Origin: Planctomycetota bacterium
GTDB taxonomy: Bacteria; Planctomycetota; UBA1135; GCA-002748355
NCBI GenBank assembly: GCA_002748355.1
Contig: PDSF01000026.1
Coordinates: 62,001-126,000, forward strand
Length of the DNA stretch: 64,000 nt
Reading direction: 5' to 3'
This document shows positions 1-8,431 of this stretch, piece by piece (within the stretch, counting starts at the first letter, position 1; the number at the start of each line of letters is the position of its first letter). Under the pieces are notes generated by a model. The model did no database searches, had not been told where the DNA came from, and saw nothing but the letters and a program-made list of their open reading frames with translations. The position numbers were made by a program, and so were the translations under genes.

Positions 1-420
1 GATGCCGGAGACCTCGCGCAGGCAGGTCGGATCGGCTTCGATGCGCTCTAGGGCTTCATCGCCGAGGGTGTCGAGAATGCGTTTGGCGAGCGCAGGGCCG
101 ACCCCGTGCACCAGTCCCGAGCTGAGATAGGCGAGAACGGCCTCGCGGCCCTGGGGGCGCTCGATCTCGAAGCCATCGACGGCGAACTGCTCTCCATACT
201 TGGGGTGCTGCTCGTAGCGGCCGTGTAGCACGACGGGCTGCCCTTCGCGGAGCTCGCTGACCGGACCCCGGATCGCGATCTGGCGTCCGCCTTCGAGGAT
301 GAAGAGCCCGGCGAGGAAGCCGCTCTCGGCGTTGCGGAACCAAGCGCGCGAGAGCTGCCCCCGCAGCGTCTCTGGCTTTTCGCCCCCGCCCCCCTTTTTG
401 TAGTCGAAGCTCTCCTGCAC
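1..420 (-). CDS. recD2: RecD2-type ATP-dependent DNA helicase, N-terminal part (runs off window)
   Basis: The 140 visible residues match the N-terminal region of RecD2/RecD-like SF1B helicases: an OB-like segment (AWFRNAESGFLAGLFILEGG), then HPKYGEQFAVDGFEIERPQG, then the helix-hairpin-helix start YLSSGLVHGVGPALAKRIL. RecD2 is a 5'-3' DNA helicase used in repair and replication-fork processing outside RecBCD. The helicase motifs lie beyond the left edge. The start is GTG at 420: the only in-frame stop just upstream is close, and an AGGAG lies about 9 bases before the GTG. A TraA-type relaxase-helicase is unlikely given this N-terminus. Family assignment is from recognised motifs only. Confidence 0.8.
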   Translation of the reverse strand, partial: MQESFDYKKGGGGEKPETLRGQLSRAWFRNAESGFLAGLFILEGGRQIAIRGPVSELREGQPVVLHGRYEQHPKYGEQFAVDGFEIERPQGREAVLAYLSSGLVHGVGPALAKRILDTLGDEALERIEADPTCLREVSGI

Positions 421-460
421 GCCCCGCAGCTCCTAGCTCCCCGCTCGGTCCTCTCTTGAA

Positions 461-481
461 AAGCGGGCTTACAGCCCGCTT
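461..481. repeat. Perfect 9-bp inverted repeat (hairpin)
   Basis: Arms AAGCGGGCT and AGCCCGCTT separated by 3 bases. It sits in the 256-bp spacer between the divergent helicase and bS21 genes, without a T-run, so it is not an obvious terminator. It may be a REP-like element or a structured leader. Confidence 0.5.
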
Positions 482-676
482 GCGTTCGCGTCGATAGCAG
501 GTAATCTACTTCGCCCTTTCGCTCGCGCTGCCCAGGCAATTGGTCTGGGTTCACCGCCAATAGCACGAGCGCTGCCCCCCTAGCTCGCCCCAGTCTGGTC
601 GATACCGGCCTGGTCGATAGGGGCCCCGAACAAGGTGCCCAAGCGCCTGATCCCGAAAGGATGTAGTGAGTTCTAC

Positions 677-1039
677 ATGATTCGAGTCCAAGTCCGCCAT
701 AACGAGCCTCTCGAAGCTGCGCTACGCCGCTTCAAGCGTCAGTGCAACTACGCCGGCATCTTCCGCCTTGCGAAGAAGGCCAAGTTCTACGAGAAGCCCT
801 CCGAGACTCGTCGGCGTGAATCGCGTGAGCGCGCGCGCAACATCGCTCGCCAGATTCGCAAGGCCAACCAGGCCAAGTTCGGTCGTCGCAAGCCGCGGCG
901 CATCACGACCAACGTCAAGTCGGAGAATGAGGCTGCCGACAAGTCGGTCGACGATGTGAAGGTGGATGAGGTGATGACGGGTGTCGACATCCGTTCGGCC
1001 GTCGCGCAGCAAGCGAGTTCGACCAGCAACGAGAGCTGA
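677..1039 (+). CDS. rpsU: Small ribosomal subunit protein bS21, with long C-terminal extension
   Basis: Residues 1-60 carry the bS21 pattern (MIRVQVRHNEPLEAALRRFK, RQCNYAGIFRLAKK, YEKPSETRRRE). bS21 sits on the 30S platform near the anti-Shine-Dalgarno end of 16S rRNA and helps initiation. The protein is 120 residues, against about 70 in E. coli. The extra part is first basic (KANQAKFGRRKPRR), then acidic and Ser/Asp rich. I chose ATG 677 because the family motif begins exactly there; an ATG at 635 in the same frame would add 14 unrelated residues. A pseudouridine synthase gene follows after 73 bases. Confidence 0.9.
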   Translation: MIRVQVRHNEPLEAALRRFKRQCNYAGIFRLAKKAKFYEKPSETRRRESRERARNIARQIRKANQAKFGRRKPRRITTNVKSENEAADKSVDDVKVDEVMTGVDIRSAVAQQASSTSNES

Positions 1040-1112
1040 GTCGATCGCTCGGGAGCCTATTCCGGTTTGATGAGGAGCCGGAAGGCTTGGCTGCCCTTGC
1101 CGAGGTGCTCGC

Positions 1113-2174
1113 ATGGTGATCCCCAAGGTTCCCGGTGAGCCGCCGCCCGATCTCAGCAAGCCCATCGAGCGAGTCCGTGTACGTATCTATGCGGAGCTTG
1201 AGGGGCTGAGACTCGACCAGGCGCTGACGAAGCTCTTCCCCTGGCGGACGAGGAGTTCGATTCAGCGCCTGATTCGTTCTGGGCAGGTCCACATCAGCCC
1301 CTATCCGCCTTTGCCGGATAAGCAGGCGGCGCCCGCGGAGCGTGCCCGTGCTGCTCGGCGTGTGCGTGAGGACGACATCCTGATCGTCGACGTGCCGCCC
1401 AGGGCTCCGGATGTCGAAGAGTTCCGACCCATCGACGATGAGTCGATCGGCATCCTCTGGGAGGACCGCTGCTTGGTCGCGATCGACAAGCCGGCTGGGC
1501 TTTCTGTGCATCCCGCCGGGCATCGCCGTGGCGGGACACTGATCAACTATCTGCACGGGCGCTATCGCAATGTCGAGCAGCCTGAACTCGACATCGTGCC
1601 CAGGCTCTGCCATCGCCTGGATCGAGAGACCTCGGGCTTGATCCTTGTAGCCAAGGATGAGCGGGCGCATTCACATGTGCGCAAGCAGTTCGAGGCGCAG
1701 TCTGTGGACAAGAGCTATCTCGCGATCGTCGAGGGCCGCTTCGCCCAGGAGCAGTGCCGCGTCGATGCGCCTCTCGGGCCGGCATCGCGTTCGGCAGTGC
1801 GGCTCAAGATGGCGGTGCGCGAAGATGGTTTGCCCGCGAGCACGCGCTTCGAAGTCTGCGAGCGGACCCAGCGCTTTAGCCTGCTGCGCTGCTATCTGGA
1901 GACGGGTCGCCAGCATCAGATACGGGTGCACCTCGCGCATCTCGGTCACCCGATCGTCGGCGACAAGCTCTATGGACCGAACGAGCGCTATTTCTTGGAT
2001 GCGCTGGCGGGAGACTTGGACGAGGAGGCGAGGGCCCAGCTGCGCCTGGATCGCCAGGCCCTGCATAGCTCGACTCTGGGCCTGCTTCACCCGGAGTCGC
2101 GAGAGCGAGTGGAGCTGAGTTCGCCCCTGCCCAAGGACCTGAGCGCCTTCCTTGCTGCCGATCGCGAAGGCTGA
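1113..2174 (+). CDS. RluA-family 23S rRNA pseudouridine synthase
   Basis: 353 residues. An S4 RNA-binding domain covers about residues 30-95 (LRLDQALTKLFPWRTRSSIQ). The RluA catalytic domain follows, with the signature CHRLDRETSGLI around catalytic Asp170 and the later GRQHQIRVHLAHLGHPIVGD. These enzymes isomerise specific uridines in rRNA or tRNA. S4 plus this length resembles RluC/RluD, but the target uridine cannot be fixed from sequence. It lies 73 bases after rpsU on the same strand, so the two may be co-transcribed. Confidence 0.88.
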   Translation: MVIPKVPGEPPPDLSKPIERVRVRIYAELEGLRLDQALTKLFPWRTRSSIQRLIRSGQVHISPYPPLPDKQAAPAERARAARRVREDDILIVDVPPRAPDVEEFRPIDDESIGILWEDRCLVAIDKPAGLSVHPAGHRRGGTLINYLHGRYRNVEQPELDIVPRLCHRLDRETSGLILVAKDERAHSHVRKQFEAQSVDKSYLAIVEGRFAQEQCRVDAPLGPASRSAVRLKMAVREDGLPASTRFEVCERTQRFSLLRCYLETGRQHQIRVHLAHLGHPIVGDKLYGPNERYFLDALAGDLDEEARAQLRLDRQALHSSTLGLLHPESRERVELSSPLPKDLSAFLAADREG

Positions 2175-2188
2175 GAGCCGCGCCGCAC

Positions 2189-2317
2189 TCAGGGCATCCC
2201 GTGGCAGGCAAAACCCGTGAGCAGCGGGACGAAGGCTAAGGCCAGGTAGATCAGCAGCAGGGCCCAAGCTTCTTTGCGCAGCCCGGAGCTAGCGCTGTCT
2301 TCGAGTGGCTTTTTCAT
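2189..2317 (-). CDS. 42-residue single-pass membrane protein, coupled to the upstream membrane-protein gene
   Basis: A short gene of 42 residues starting MKKPLEDSASSGLRKEAW and continuing into one hydrophobic segment (WALLLIYLALAFVPLLTGFA), with a C-terminal Cys-His-Gly-Met-Pro tail. Its ATG overlaps the TGA of the 507-residue membrane protein gene as ATGA, the usual layout for translational coupling. That overlap, the membrane segment and the absence of a competing gene support it as real. It is the last gene of a four-gene minus-strand chain. I do not recognise the family; it could be a small accessory subunit of its neighbour. Confidence 0.55.
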   Translation of the reverse strand: MKKPLEDSASSGLRKEAWALLLIYLALAFVPLLTGFACHGMP

Positions 2318-3837
2318 CTGCGAACTCCCCGGCGCCAGACCCAGAAGCCGGCGGCTAGCAGTCCCAGGCTCAGGACGGCTTGAAGCACTGGAGCGAGTGC
2401 TGCCAGGCCTACAGCGGCGATGGTTACAAAAAGGCCAAAGCCAATGAAGCTGCCGAGCATCTCCGGTGGCTCGAAGCTCTCCGGGTCCTGGCTGAAGAGG
2501 GGAGCCTCAAGTGGGCGCAGGAGAAGGGGCAGGAGCAGCCAGCCCAAACCCAGGGCGGCGCAGCTGCGCATCGCGGCGCCGAGGGGCTCGGTTTGCCAGA
2601 AGTCGAGGAGGAAGAGGGCGGCCTGGACCCAGAGCTGGATGAGGCCGAACACGGCCACCGCCGCTCGTCGACTCGCGGCCATCGGTTCGTCGAGAGAAAA
2701 CTCCAGAAGCCATGCTGCGCGGAAGTGTTCCGCGTACGGCAAGAAGACTAAGAGCGCCGGCGTGTAGACGAGCGGCAAGACATGGACGAGGGCGAGGAAG
2801 AGTTGGCCGCGCCCGGCCTCCTGGGCCGCGTTGAGGCCAAGGAGTGCGACCGCCACCGGAAGGCCGAGCAGAGGCAGGGCTCGGAGCCGGTAGCTGCGCT
2901 CACGCAGCAGCATCAGGCCGAGGAAGCGGGCGAGACCGGCGTCGGCGGGGCCTCTGGCGGAGACGCCGCTGAGCTGCAAGCCCCAGCTCCGGCTGCGTGG
3001 GCGTCGGCGCTGGGTGCTATGCATCCGCCGGGGAAGGCGTGCCAGCACTGTCAGCAGGAGGATGGCCGCCAGAGGCCAGGAGAGGGCCAGCCAGAGCTGG
3101 CTGGAGGATCCACTCCCTGCGAGTAGCTCGCTGATAGCCTTGGCGGCGGGGACCGAAGGCATGTAGGGGACGAAGCTCGCCAGGAAGGGAAGGGAGGATG
3201 CTCCCAGGTGCATGGCTCTGAGCCCAAGCAGGGCGCCGAGGAACATGCTGCCGAGTAATACACCGCGCAGTAAGGCGGAGAAGGCGCTGGCGGCACCTGG
3301 TCCCCGTAGCCGATCCACGAGCACGATGGGGATTTCGAAGAGCGCGGTCAGGCCGAAGGCGCTCCAGATGGCGAAGAACAGGAAGAGCGGCGCGGCGCTG
3401 AGGCTTCCGTGAACCCAGACCCCGAGCACGGCTGGGGCGATTCCCAGCCCCAGGGTGAAGGCGCTTTGGAGTAATGCGGTGTGCAGGCCGCGCGCGACAG
3501 CCAGCTGGGTGCGGGAGATGGGCGAGGCCAGGAGCATGTCGCGTTCGGCTGCATCGTCGAGCTGCCCGCGCAGCGAGCCGAGGGTGCCCATGAGCGCCAG
3601 CCCCATGACGAAGAGCAGGCATCCGGCGTCGTAGCGCAGGGCCGGAACCTCTCCCCAAGCCAGGGCGGCGAAGAGGTAGCTCAGAAATCCTTGGGTAAAG
3701 ACGGTGCTGCTCAGGCTGCCAGTGCCTGACTTGCCCTCGCGCCGACCCGCGCCGAAGAAGTCGATGCGCAGCCAGGCTTCGAGCAGGGTGCTCGTGGGGC
3801 TACGCCTTCGGACTTCAGTCCCGGGAGTCGTGTTCAC
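2314..3837 (-). CDS. Multi-pass integral membrane protein, ABC-2-permease-like
   Basis: 507 residues with roughly ten to twelve hydrophobic segments in two clusters separated by a basic linker (RLPRRMHSTQRRRPRSRSWG, near residue 270). The hydrophobicity pattern and the ERDMLLASPISRTQLAVARG segment recall ABC-2-type permeases, where a 'LL.sPis...l...r' stretch follows an early helix. No ABC ATPase gene lies next to it, so transport is only a suggestion. The GTG start overlaps the end of the DUF2304 gene by 23 bases, and its stop overlaps the start of the 42-residue membrane protein, so it belongs to the GT2-DUF2304 chain. Confidence 0.6.
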   Translation of the reverse strand: MNTTPGTEVRRRSPTSTLLEAWLRIDFFGAGRREGKSGTGSLSSTVFTQGFLSYLFAALAWGEVPALRYDAGCLLFVMGLALMGTLGSLRGQLDDAAERDMLLASPISRTQLAVARGLHTALLQSAFTLGLGIAPAVLGVWVHGSLSAAPLFLFFAIWSAFGLTALFEIPIVLVDRLRGPGAASAFSALLRGVLLGSMFLGALLGLRAMHLGASSLPFLASFVPYMPSVPAAKAISELLAGSGSSSQLWLALSWPLAAILLLTVLARLPRRMHSTQRRRPRSRSWGLQLSGVSARGPADAGLARFLGLMLLRERSYRLRALPLLGLPVAVALLGLNAAQEAGRGQLFLALVHVLPLVYTPALLVFLPYAEHFRAAWLLEFSLDEPMAASRRAAVAVFGLIQLWVQAALFLLDFWQTEPLGAAMRSCAALGLGWLLLPLLLRPLEAPLFSQDPESFEPPEMLGSFIGFGLFVTIAAVGLAALAPVLQAVLSLGLLAAGFWVWRRGVRR

Positions 3838-4264
3838 GGTTTTGCTCTTCGCCCAGGAGTTCTTCGAGTTTTCGGATGCGCTCTTCGAGCTCGGCCCAGC
3901 GTTGGCCGAGTTTGCGCTGGCGGTTGGTCAGGCGTGAGTTCCGGATCGAGAACTGCAGCGAGAGCAGCATCAGGAAGAGCAGAGCGCCTAGGAACAGTGT
4001 GCTATGTGGGGTTGCCGCGCCGATGAGCTCCGTGGCCCAAAAGAGGATGCGATACTCGATGGCCAGGACGAACAGCGCTGTCGCGGTCAGCACCCAGAGT
4101 ATCGAATACTCCTCCCGTAGCTTGCGTCGGCGAACGAGTTCGGCGACGACGACGATCATCAGTACCGCGATCGTGATCGCGACGAACTTCTGCCGGCCAG
4201 GAAGGTCTAGGGGAGCTTCCTCTTTGAGGCTTGCTTGTGTGGTGGCGATCAGTGTCGAAATCAC
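3815..4264 (-). CDS. DUF2304 small membrane protein
   Basis: 149 residues with three hydrophobic segments (KFVAITIAVLMIVVVAELVR; SILWVLTATALFVLAI; STLFLGALLFLMLLSLQFSI). The motif RRRKLREEYSILW is typical of DUF2304, and a C-terminal coiled-coil tail follows (ELEERIRKLEELLGEEQ). DUF2304 genes usually sit beside dolichyl-phosphate-mannose-synthase-like GT2 genes, and this one follows such a gene with a GTGA overlap. The likely role is as membrane partner in making or using a polyprenyl-phosphate-linked sugar (family context, inference). Confidence 0.8.
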   Translation of the reverse strand: MISTLIATTQASLKEEAPLDLPGRQKFVAITIAVLMIVVVAELVRRRKLREEYSILWVLTATALFVLAIEYRILFWATELIGAATPHSTLFLGALLFLMLLSLQFSIRNSRLTNRQRKLGQRWAELEERIRKLEELLGEEQNREHDSRD

Positions 4265-5118
4265 GTGATCTCTCCAGCGCTTGGTAGCGGGAGTTTTCTC
4301 TCATTCCTTAGTTGCTGGCGCTGGTGCGCTACCTTTTTGCCGAGCTCTTGGCGTTCCTTGCGATAAGGGCTGTGGCGACGGAAAGGGAGGAGCATCAGCA
4401 CGACGAACAAGCGATAAAAGTAGAAGGGCACGGCGAAGCCTCCGTGCATCGAGATGCCGGCGAAGCGCTCGCGCATGGGGGTGGCGATTTCGAGGAGACG
4501 CAGTCCGGAGCGGTGCATGGTGATGAGCACGTCCACGTCGGGGAAGTCGTCGGGGAATCCGCCATGGCAGAGGAGTTCGAGAGCCTTGCGATGCATGGCC
4601 TGGAATCCGGAGGTCGGATCGCTGATGGGCTTGCGGATCCACAGGCGGGCGATGCTGGCGATGACTGTGGCGCCGAGGCGCCGCCAAATACTGCCGGCGT
4701 AGGGGTTGCGGCCAGCCTCCTCTTCTCGGTAGCGCGAACCGATGACCACCTCAGCCTCGCGGGCGCGAATCGGAGCGAGGAGCCGCTCGATCTCGCAGGG
4801 AGGATGCTGTCCGTCGGCGTCGACCTGGACCACCACGTCATAGCCGTGGCGCAGCGCGTAGCGGTAGCCACTGGTGAGCGCGGCGCCGTAGCCGAGATTA
4901 AAGGGGTGCCGGAGCAAGGCGCAGCCGGCGGCGAGCGCTAGCTGGGCGGTGCTATCCGAGGAGCCATCGTCGATGACCAGGATCTCATACTCGGGAGCGC
5001 GCAGGGCGAGTTCGGCGAAGAGCTTTGGCAGGCTCTCCTCCTCGTTCATCGCCGGGACGAGGATCAGGACACGCCAGGTCTCCGTGAAAGGGGGCTCGTT
5101 CTGGGTCGGGTCCTGCAT
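4261..5118 (-). CDS. Family 2 glycosyltransferase, DPM1/polyprenyl-phosphate glycosyltransferase type
   Basis: 285 residues. The GT-A fold signatures are clear: VLILVPAMNEEESLPKLFAE at the N-terminus, LVIDDGSSDSTAQLA, LGYGAALTSGYRYAL, then the metal-binding VDADGQHPPCEI and FQAMHRKALELL. There is no C-terminal membrane anchor; the basic tail and the DUF2304 partner may supply membrane association. Such enzymes move a sugar from a nucleotide donor to a polyprenyl phosphate lipid. It is first in a four-gene overlapping operon. Donor and acceptor cannot be read from sequence. Confidence 0.88.
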   Translation of the reverse strand: MQDPTQNEPPFTETWRVLILVPAMNEEESLPKLFAELALRAPEYEILVIDDGSSDSTAQLALAAGCALLRHPFNLGYGAALTSGYRYALRHGYDVVVQVDADGQHPPCEIERLLAPIRAREAEVVIGSRYREEEAGRNPYAGSIWRRLGATVIASIARLWIRKPISDPTSGFQAMHRKALELLCHGGFPDDFPDVDVLITMHRSGLRLLEIATPMRERFAGISMHGGFAVPFYFYRLFVVLMLLPFRRHSPYRKERQELGKKVAHQRQQLRNERKLPLPSAGEIT

Positions 5119-5336
5119 GCGAGGCAGGTTAGCAGCGGCTAAGAGGCCGTTGAAGAAGTCCCGGCTGACGGCTTGCGATACTGCGCTGCCATGCTCGGCC
5201 TCGTTTTGCCCGCAGTGGGGTCTCGCTGTGGATTCCCGAGCCCCCGCTAGCCGGCCTGGTCAGTGGATGATGATTGGGTGGAAATCAACCCGGTCGGCAA
5301 GCATCTGCACTCTGCAGATACTCGCGGGGTCTGGCC

Positions 5337-8276
5337 TCAAGTGTCGATGGCAGCGAGGGACTGCCTTACTTTGCTGCGGACGCTGTGGCTGCCGCTGGGA
5401 TGACCCGCTAGTCCATCCAGCTTGGCCATGGTGGGGTTCTCGAGGAAGCGCTCCAGCAGCGGCCGCTGCTGCATGGCCCGCTTGGGAAACTGTTTTACGA
5501 CCCGGACAATGGCGGCGAGTTCCGCATCGAGTTCTTGGTGCACCCGCGCCAGCAAGGCCTGGCGGCGTTTTGCCTCCTTCGTCGCCAGTGCGAGGCGGGC
5601 GATTATTTCGATACCGTTCAGCATCGTGGTCGTCGGCAATGCGCCGAAGGCTCGAAGCTCGTTGAAGATCCGCAGGCCCAGCTCCGGCATGCCCTTCACG
5701 TTGCAGAGCCAAAGCGCCTGGATCATTTTTTTGCGCTCATGGGGGTAGCGTCCCTGCCGGAGCTGGGGTAGCAGCTTGCGGGCATTCCTTGCCGAAGCGC
5801 GCACACTCCTGGCCAAGTCCAGGATTTTCGCATTGTTCGTTTCCTTGCCCTGGACTTCGAGGGCGTGGGCGATGGCGGCTTCAGCGCCGGAAAAGTCTCC
5901 GTGCCTGGTGAGGAACAAGGCCCAGTGCCCATATAGCTGAGGCCAATTCGGATGTGCTTTCGCCAGTTCCTTGAAATGCTGGGCTGCCTCTTCCTTGTGG
6001 GCGAGTTGGGCATGAGTCAGGCCGAGTCGGAGACGAAGTGCCCGGTGACCGGGTTGCTGTGCGAAGGCTGAGCGTAGTAGCGGCAAGGCCTTCAGATAGC
6101 GGTTTTCCGAGAGCGCTTGGTCGGCCAGGAAGATCGTAGCGGGGAAGTAGCCCAGCTCGTGCGAGCGTTCGAGCATGATCTTCTGGCTGCGATCATCCCC
6201 CAATTGTTTCTGGGCGATGGCGAGGATGAAATGCGCGCGCCCGGTGCTTGACCCGAGGGCAATCGCGCGCTGGGCCCAGTCTGCGGCTTGCTCGAAGGCA
6301 GATGCCGCCAGCCGGTTGGCGGCGATGTCGCTGTGAAGGTGTGCGCTCTTGGGTTTCGTCGCCAGGGCCATCGATAGGAGACGGAAGGAGCGCTCTTGTG
6401 ACTCGGGTTTTGTTGGGTCGAGGAGGATCGCCAGGTTGTGGCTGACTCGGTGCATGCCTGGATATCGCCGGAGGGCGTGCTCGTAGACGGAGAGTGAGCG
6501 TTTGTGCGCTTTCATCTCGAAGAGGCTGTTACCCAAGAAGACCAGCGTCTCCGCTGCGATGTCTTTGAGAGCATCCTCCTTGCTCATCCGGAGCAGGGAT
6601 GCGAGATCGTTATCGACGTAGGCCTGGCGCGCCTGACGGTGGCCTAGGTGTATGTCGATGGCTTGGGCATAGGCGAAAGGTAGGCGCCACGCCTCTTTGT
6701 GCGGCAGCCCGTGTTTCTTGCGCAGCAGGATCCAAGAGTCGAGGCCCTGCAGGATTTCCGGGGCGTTGAGTTCTTTGCGCGCCTTGGCCAGGTCGGCAGC
6801 TGTGGGCTTGTGCTTGTCAGAGATGCCGATGCTGGCAAAAGTCTTCGCAAACTGTAGTTCCAGCTCCCGAGCACTGCGGTCGTCGCCGACGTGTGCCCCG
6901 ATACGTTCGAGCTTGCCGATCAACTTGATCAGGGTTTGGGCGCGGTTGTGTGCGGCCCGCATGGTCGCCAGGAACTGAGCGCTTGCGCTCTGGAGTTCCT
7001 TACTTGCGCCCGGGCTCCTGGCGATTGCGTCGGCGCGTTCGGCGGCTGCAAGCGCTTGGTTCCAATGCAGGGGGTTGTGGTCTCTTTGGGCCAAGGCGCG
7101 CTTAGCAACGGCCTCGCTGCGGGCCTTGGCGATCTGCTCGGTCACCGTGCTGAGTTGTTGCTGCTGCCGGATGCTCGACCACAGCAAGAGGGCAGCGATA
7201 ACGACGACTCCGACCAAGATCGAGAGAAAGGCGAGCAGGGCGAAGCGCCGGGCGCGCCGCGAATGATCGAGACTGGCTTGGGCGGCCGCTGCCCGTAAGG
7301 CCATGTCGTGGGCGCGCTGAGCAACTCCTTCGATAAAGGCTCTGAGAGCATCCGCAACTTGGCTCGCATCAGCGAAGCGGGCCTCTGGCTCAAGTTCGAG
7401 GCAGCGAAGGGTGAGGTCGACGAGCGGCTGTTCGGCTTCTGCGGCGACGAGCTGGCTGCGAAGTAATGCCGGCGGCGTTCGCTGTATTCCGTTCGAGGTC
7501 TGGTGCGGCGATTGCCCGGTCAAAGTTTCGAACAGCATCGTGCCGAGACCGTAAACGTCGGTGCGCGGCGAAATCTCGGCCACCGACTCCGACTGCTCCG
7601 GCGCCATGTTCGCCGGAGTTCCGGCGCGAGTCCTGGATGCCAAAAGAGACGGGCTTTGCTTGGTATAAAGGGCGAATCCCCAGTCCATGATCTGCGCTTC
7701 GCCAAAGCGGCCGATCATGATGTTCTGCGGTTTGAGGTCTCCGTGGACGACTCCGCGAGCGTGGGCGAAGGCGATGCCCTGACAGACCCTGTAGAGGATC
7801 TGCAGTAGCTGGGCTCTCTGCTTGGGGCGTTCGGGAGAGCGCAGCAGCTCGGCGAAGCTGCGTCCTTCGACGAGCTTCATCGTGAAGAAGGGGCGTCCGT
7901 CGTCGAGGGTCCCCGATTCGTGCAAAGGCACGATGCCTGGATGAGGCAGTTGGCTGCAAAGCCGCGCTTCCTCGCGGAAGCACTCGCTCAGGGCGCTGTC
8001 GCCCATGTGTGCTGGTCGCAGCACTTTGAGGGCGAGCTTGCGGCCGAGTTCACGGTCTTGGATGAGGTAGACATCTCCGACGGCGCCGCGGCCGATGTGA
8101 TCGAGCACCTCATACTGTGGATGCCGGGGTGGCAGTTCGGTGGGGTCTCTGCCGGTGAAGGTCTTGGGAAACAGCGAATCGGTATCGCTTGCGGAAAACG
8201 CCGTCTCGAGAAAACCATCGAGGTAACTGTCTTCGTCGTCGAGGTAGCTGTCCTCGTTAGGCATCGGGGCCGCCAT
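5337..8276 (-). CDS. Hanks-type Ser/Thr protein kinase with membrane segment and TPR tail
   Basis: 979 residues. Kinase domain at about 54-315: Gly loop GRGAVGDVYL, catalytic Lys in LALKVLRP (about K84), active loop HGDLKPQNIM (about 178-187; HRD is HGD), metal motif DWG in place of DFG, and APEQSE. One membrane segment at about 345-367 (FALLAFLSILVGVVVIAALLLW). The rest, about 600 residues, is helical repeats including TPR-like units (LVFLGNSLFEMKAHKRSLSV), presumably outside the membrane. It lies 155 bases downstream of the ECF sigma gene on the same strand, so the pair probably forms a signalling unit. Key Lys and Asp are present, so it should be active. Confidence 0.9.
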   Translation of the reverse strand: MAAPMPNEDSYLDDEDSYLDGFLETAFSASDTDSLFPKTFTGRDPTELPPRHPQYEVLDHIGRGAVGDVYLIQDRELGRKLALKVLRPAHMGDSALSECFREEARLCSQLPHPGIVPLHESGTLDDGRPFFTMKLVEGRSFAELLRSPERPKQRAQLLQILYRVCQGIAFAHARGVVHGDLKPQNIMIGRFGEAQIMDWGFALYTKQSPSLLASRTRAGTPANMAPEQSESVAEISPRTDVYGLGTMLFETLTGQSPHQTSNGIQRTPPALLRSQLVAAEAEQPLVDLTLRCLELEPEARFADASQVADALRAFIEGVAQRAHDMALRAAAAQASLDHSRRARRFALLAFLSILVGVVVIAALLLWSSIRQQQQLSTVTEQIAKARSEAVAKRALAQRDHNPLHWNQALAAAERADAIARSPGASKELQSASAQFLATMRAAHNRAQTLIKLIGKLERIGAHVGDDRSARELELQFAKTFASIGISDKHKPTAADLAKARKELNAPEILQGLDSWILLRKKHGLPHKEAWRLPFAYAQAIDIHLGHRQARQAYVDNDLASLLRMSKEDALKDIAAETLVFLGNSLFEMKAHKRSLSVYEHALRRYPGMHRVSHNLAILLDPTKPESQERSFRLLSMALATKPKSAHLHSDIAANRLAASAFEQAADWAQRAIALGSSTGRAHFILAIAQKQLGDDRSQKIMLERSHELGYFPATIFLADQALSENRYLKALPLLRSAFAQQPGHRALRLRLGLTHAQLAHKEEAAQHFKELAKAHPNWPQLYGHWALFLTRHGDFSGAEAAIAHALEVQGKETNNAKILDLARSVRASARNARKLLPQLRQGRYPHERKKMIQALWLCNVKGMPELGLRIFNELRAFGALPTTTMLNGIEIIARLALATKEAKRRQALLARVHQELDAELAAIVRVVKQFPKRAMQQRPLLERFLENPTMAKLDGLAGHPSGSHSVRSKVRQSLAAIDT

Positions 8277-8431
8277 CTGGGAGATTGCGAGACAGGGGAT
8301 TTTGGCCGTGGGCTTCCGGTCCTGGAAGTGGCGTCATCAAAAGCTGGAGCCGGTTTTTCACGAGCTGCACAAAGGCTGCTGAGGTAGTCAAGCGCGAGAG
8401 AAGCAGGCCAGGAGAAGCCTAGAGAAGAAGC

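Noticed and set aside
677..700. TTCGAGTCC resembling a tRNA T-loop
   Set aside because: It lies inside the bS21 coding sequence and no tRNA cloverleaf can be drawn around it.
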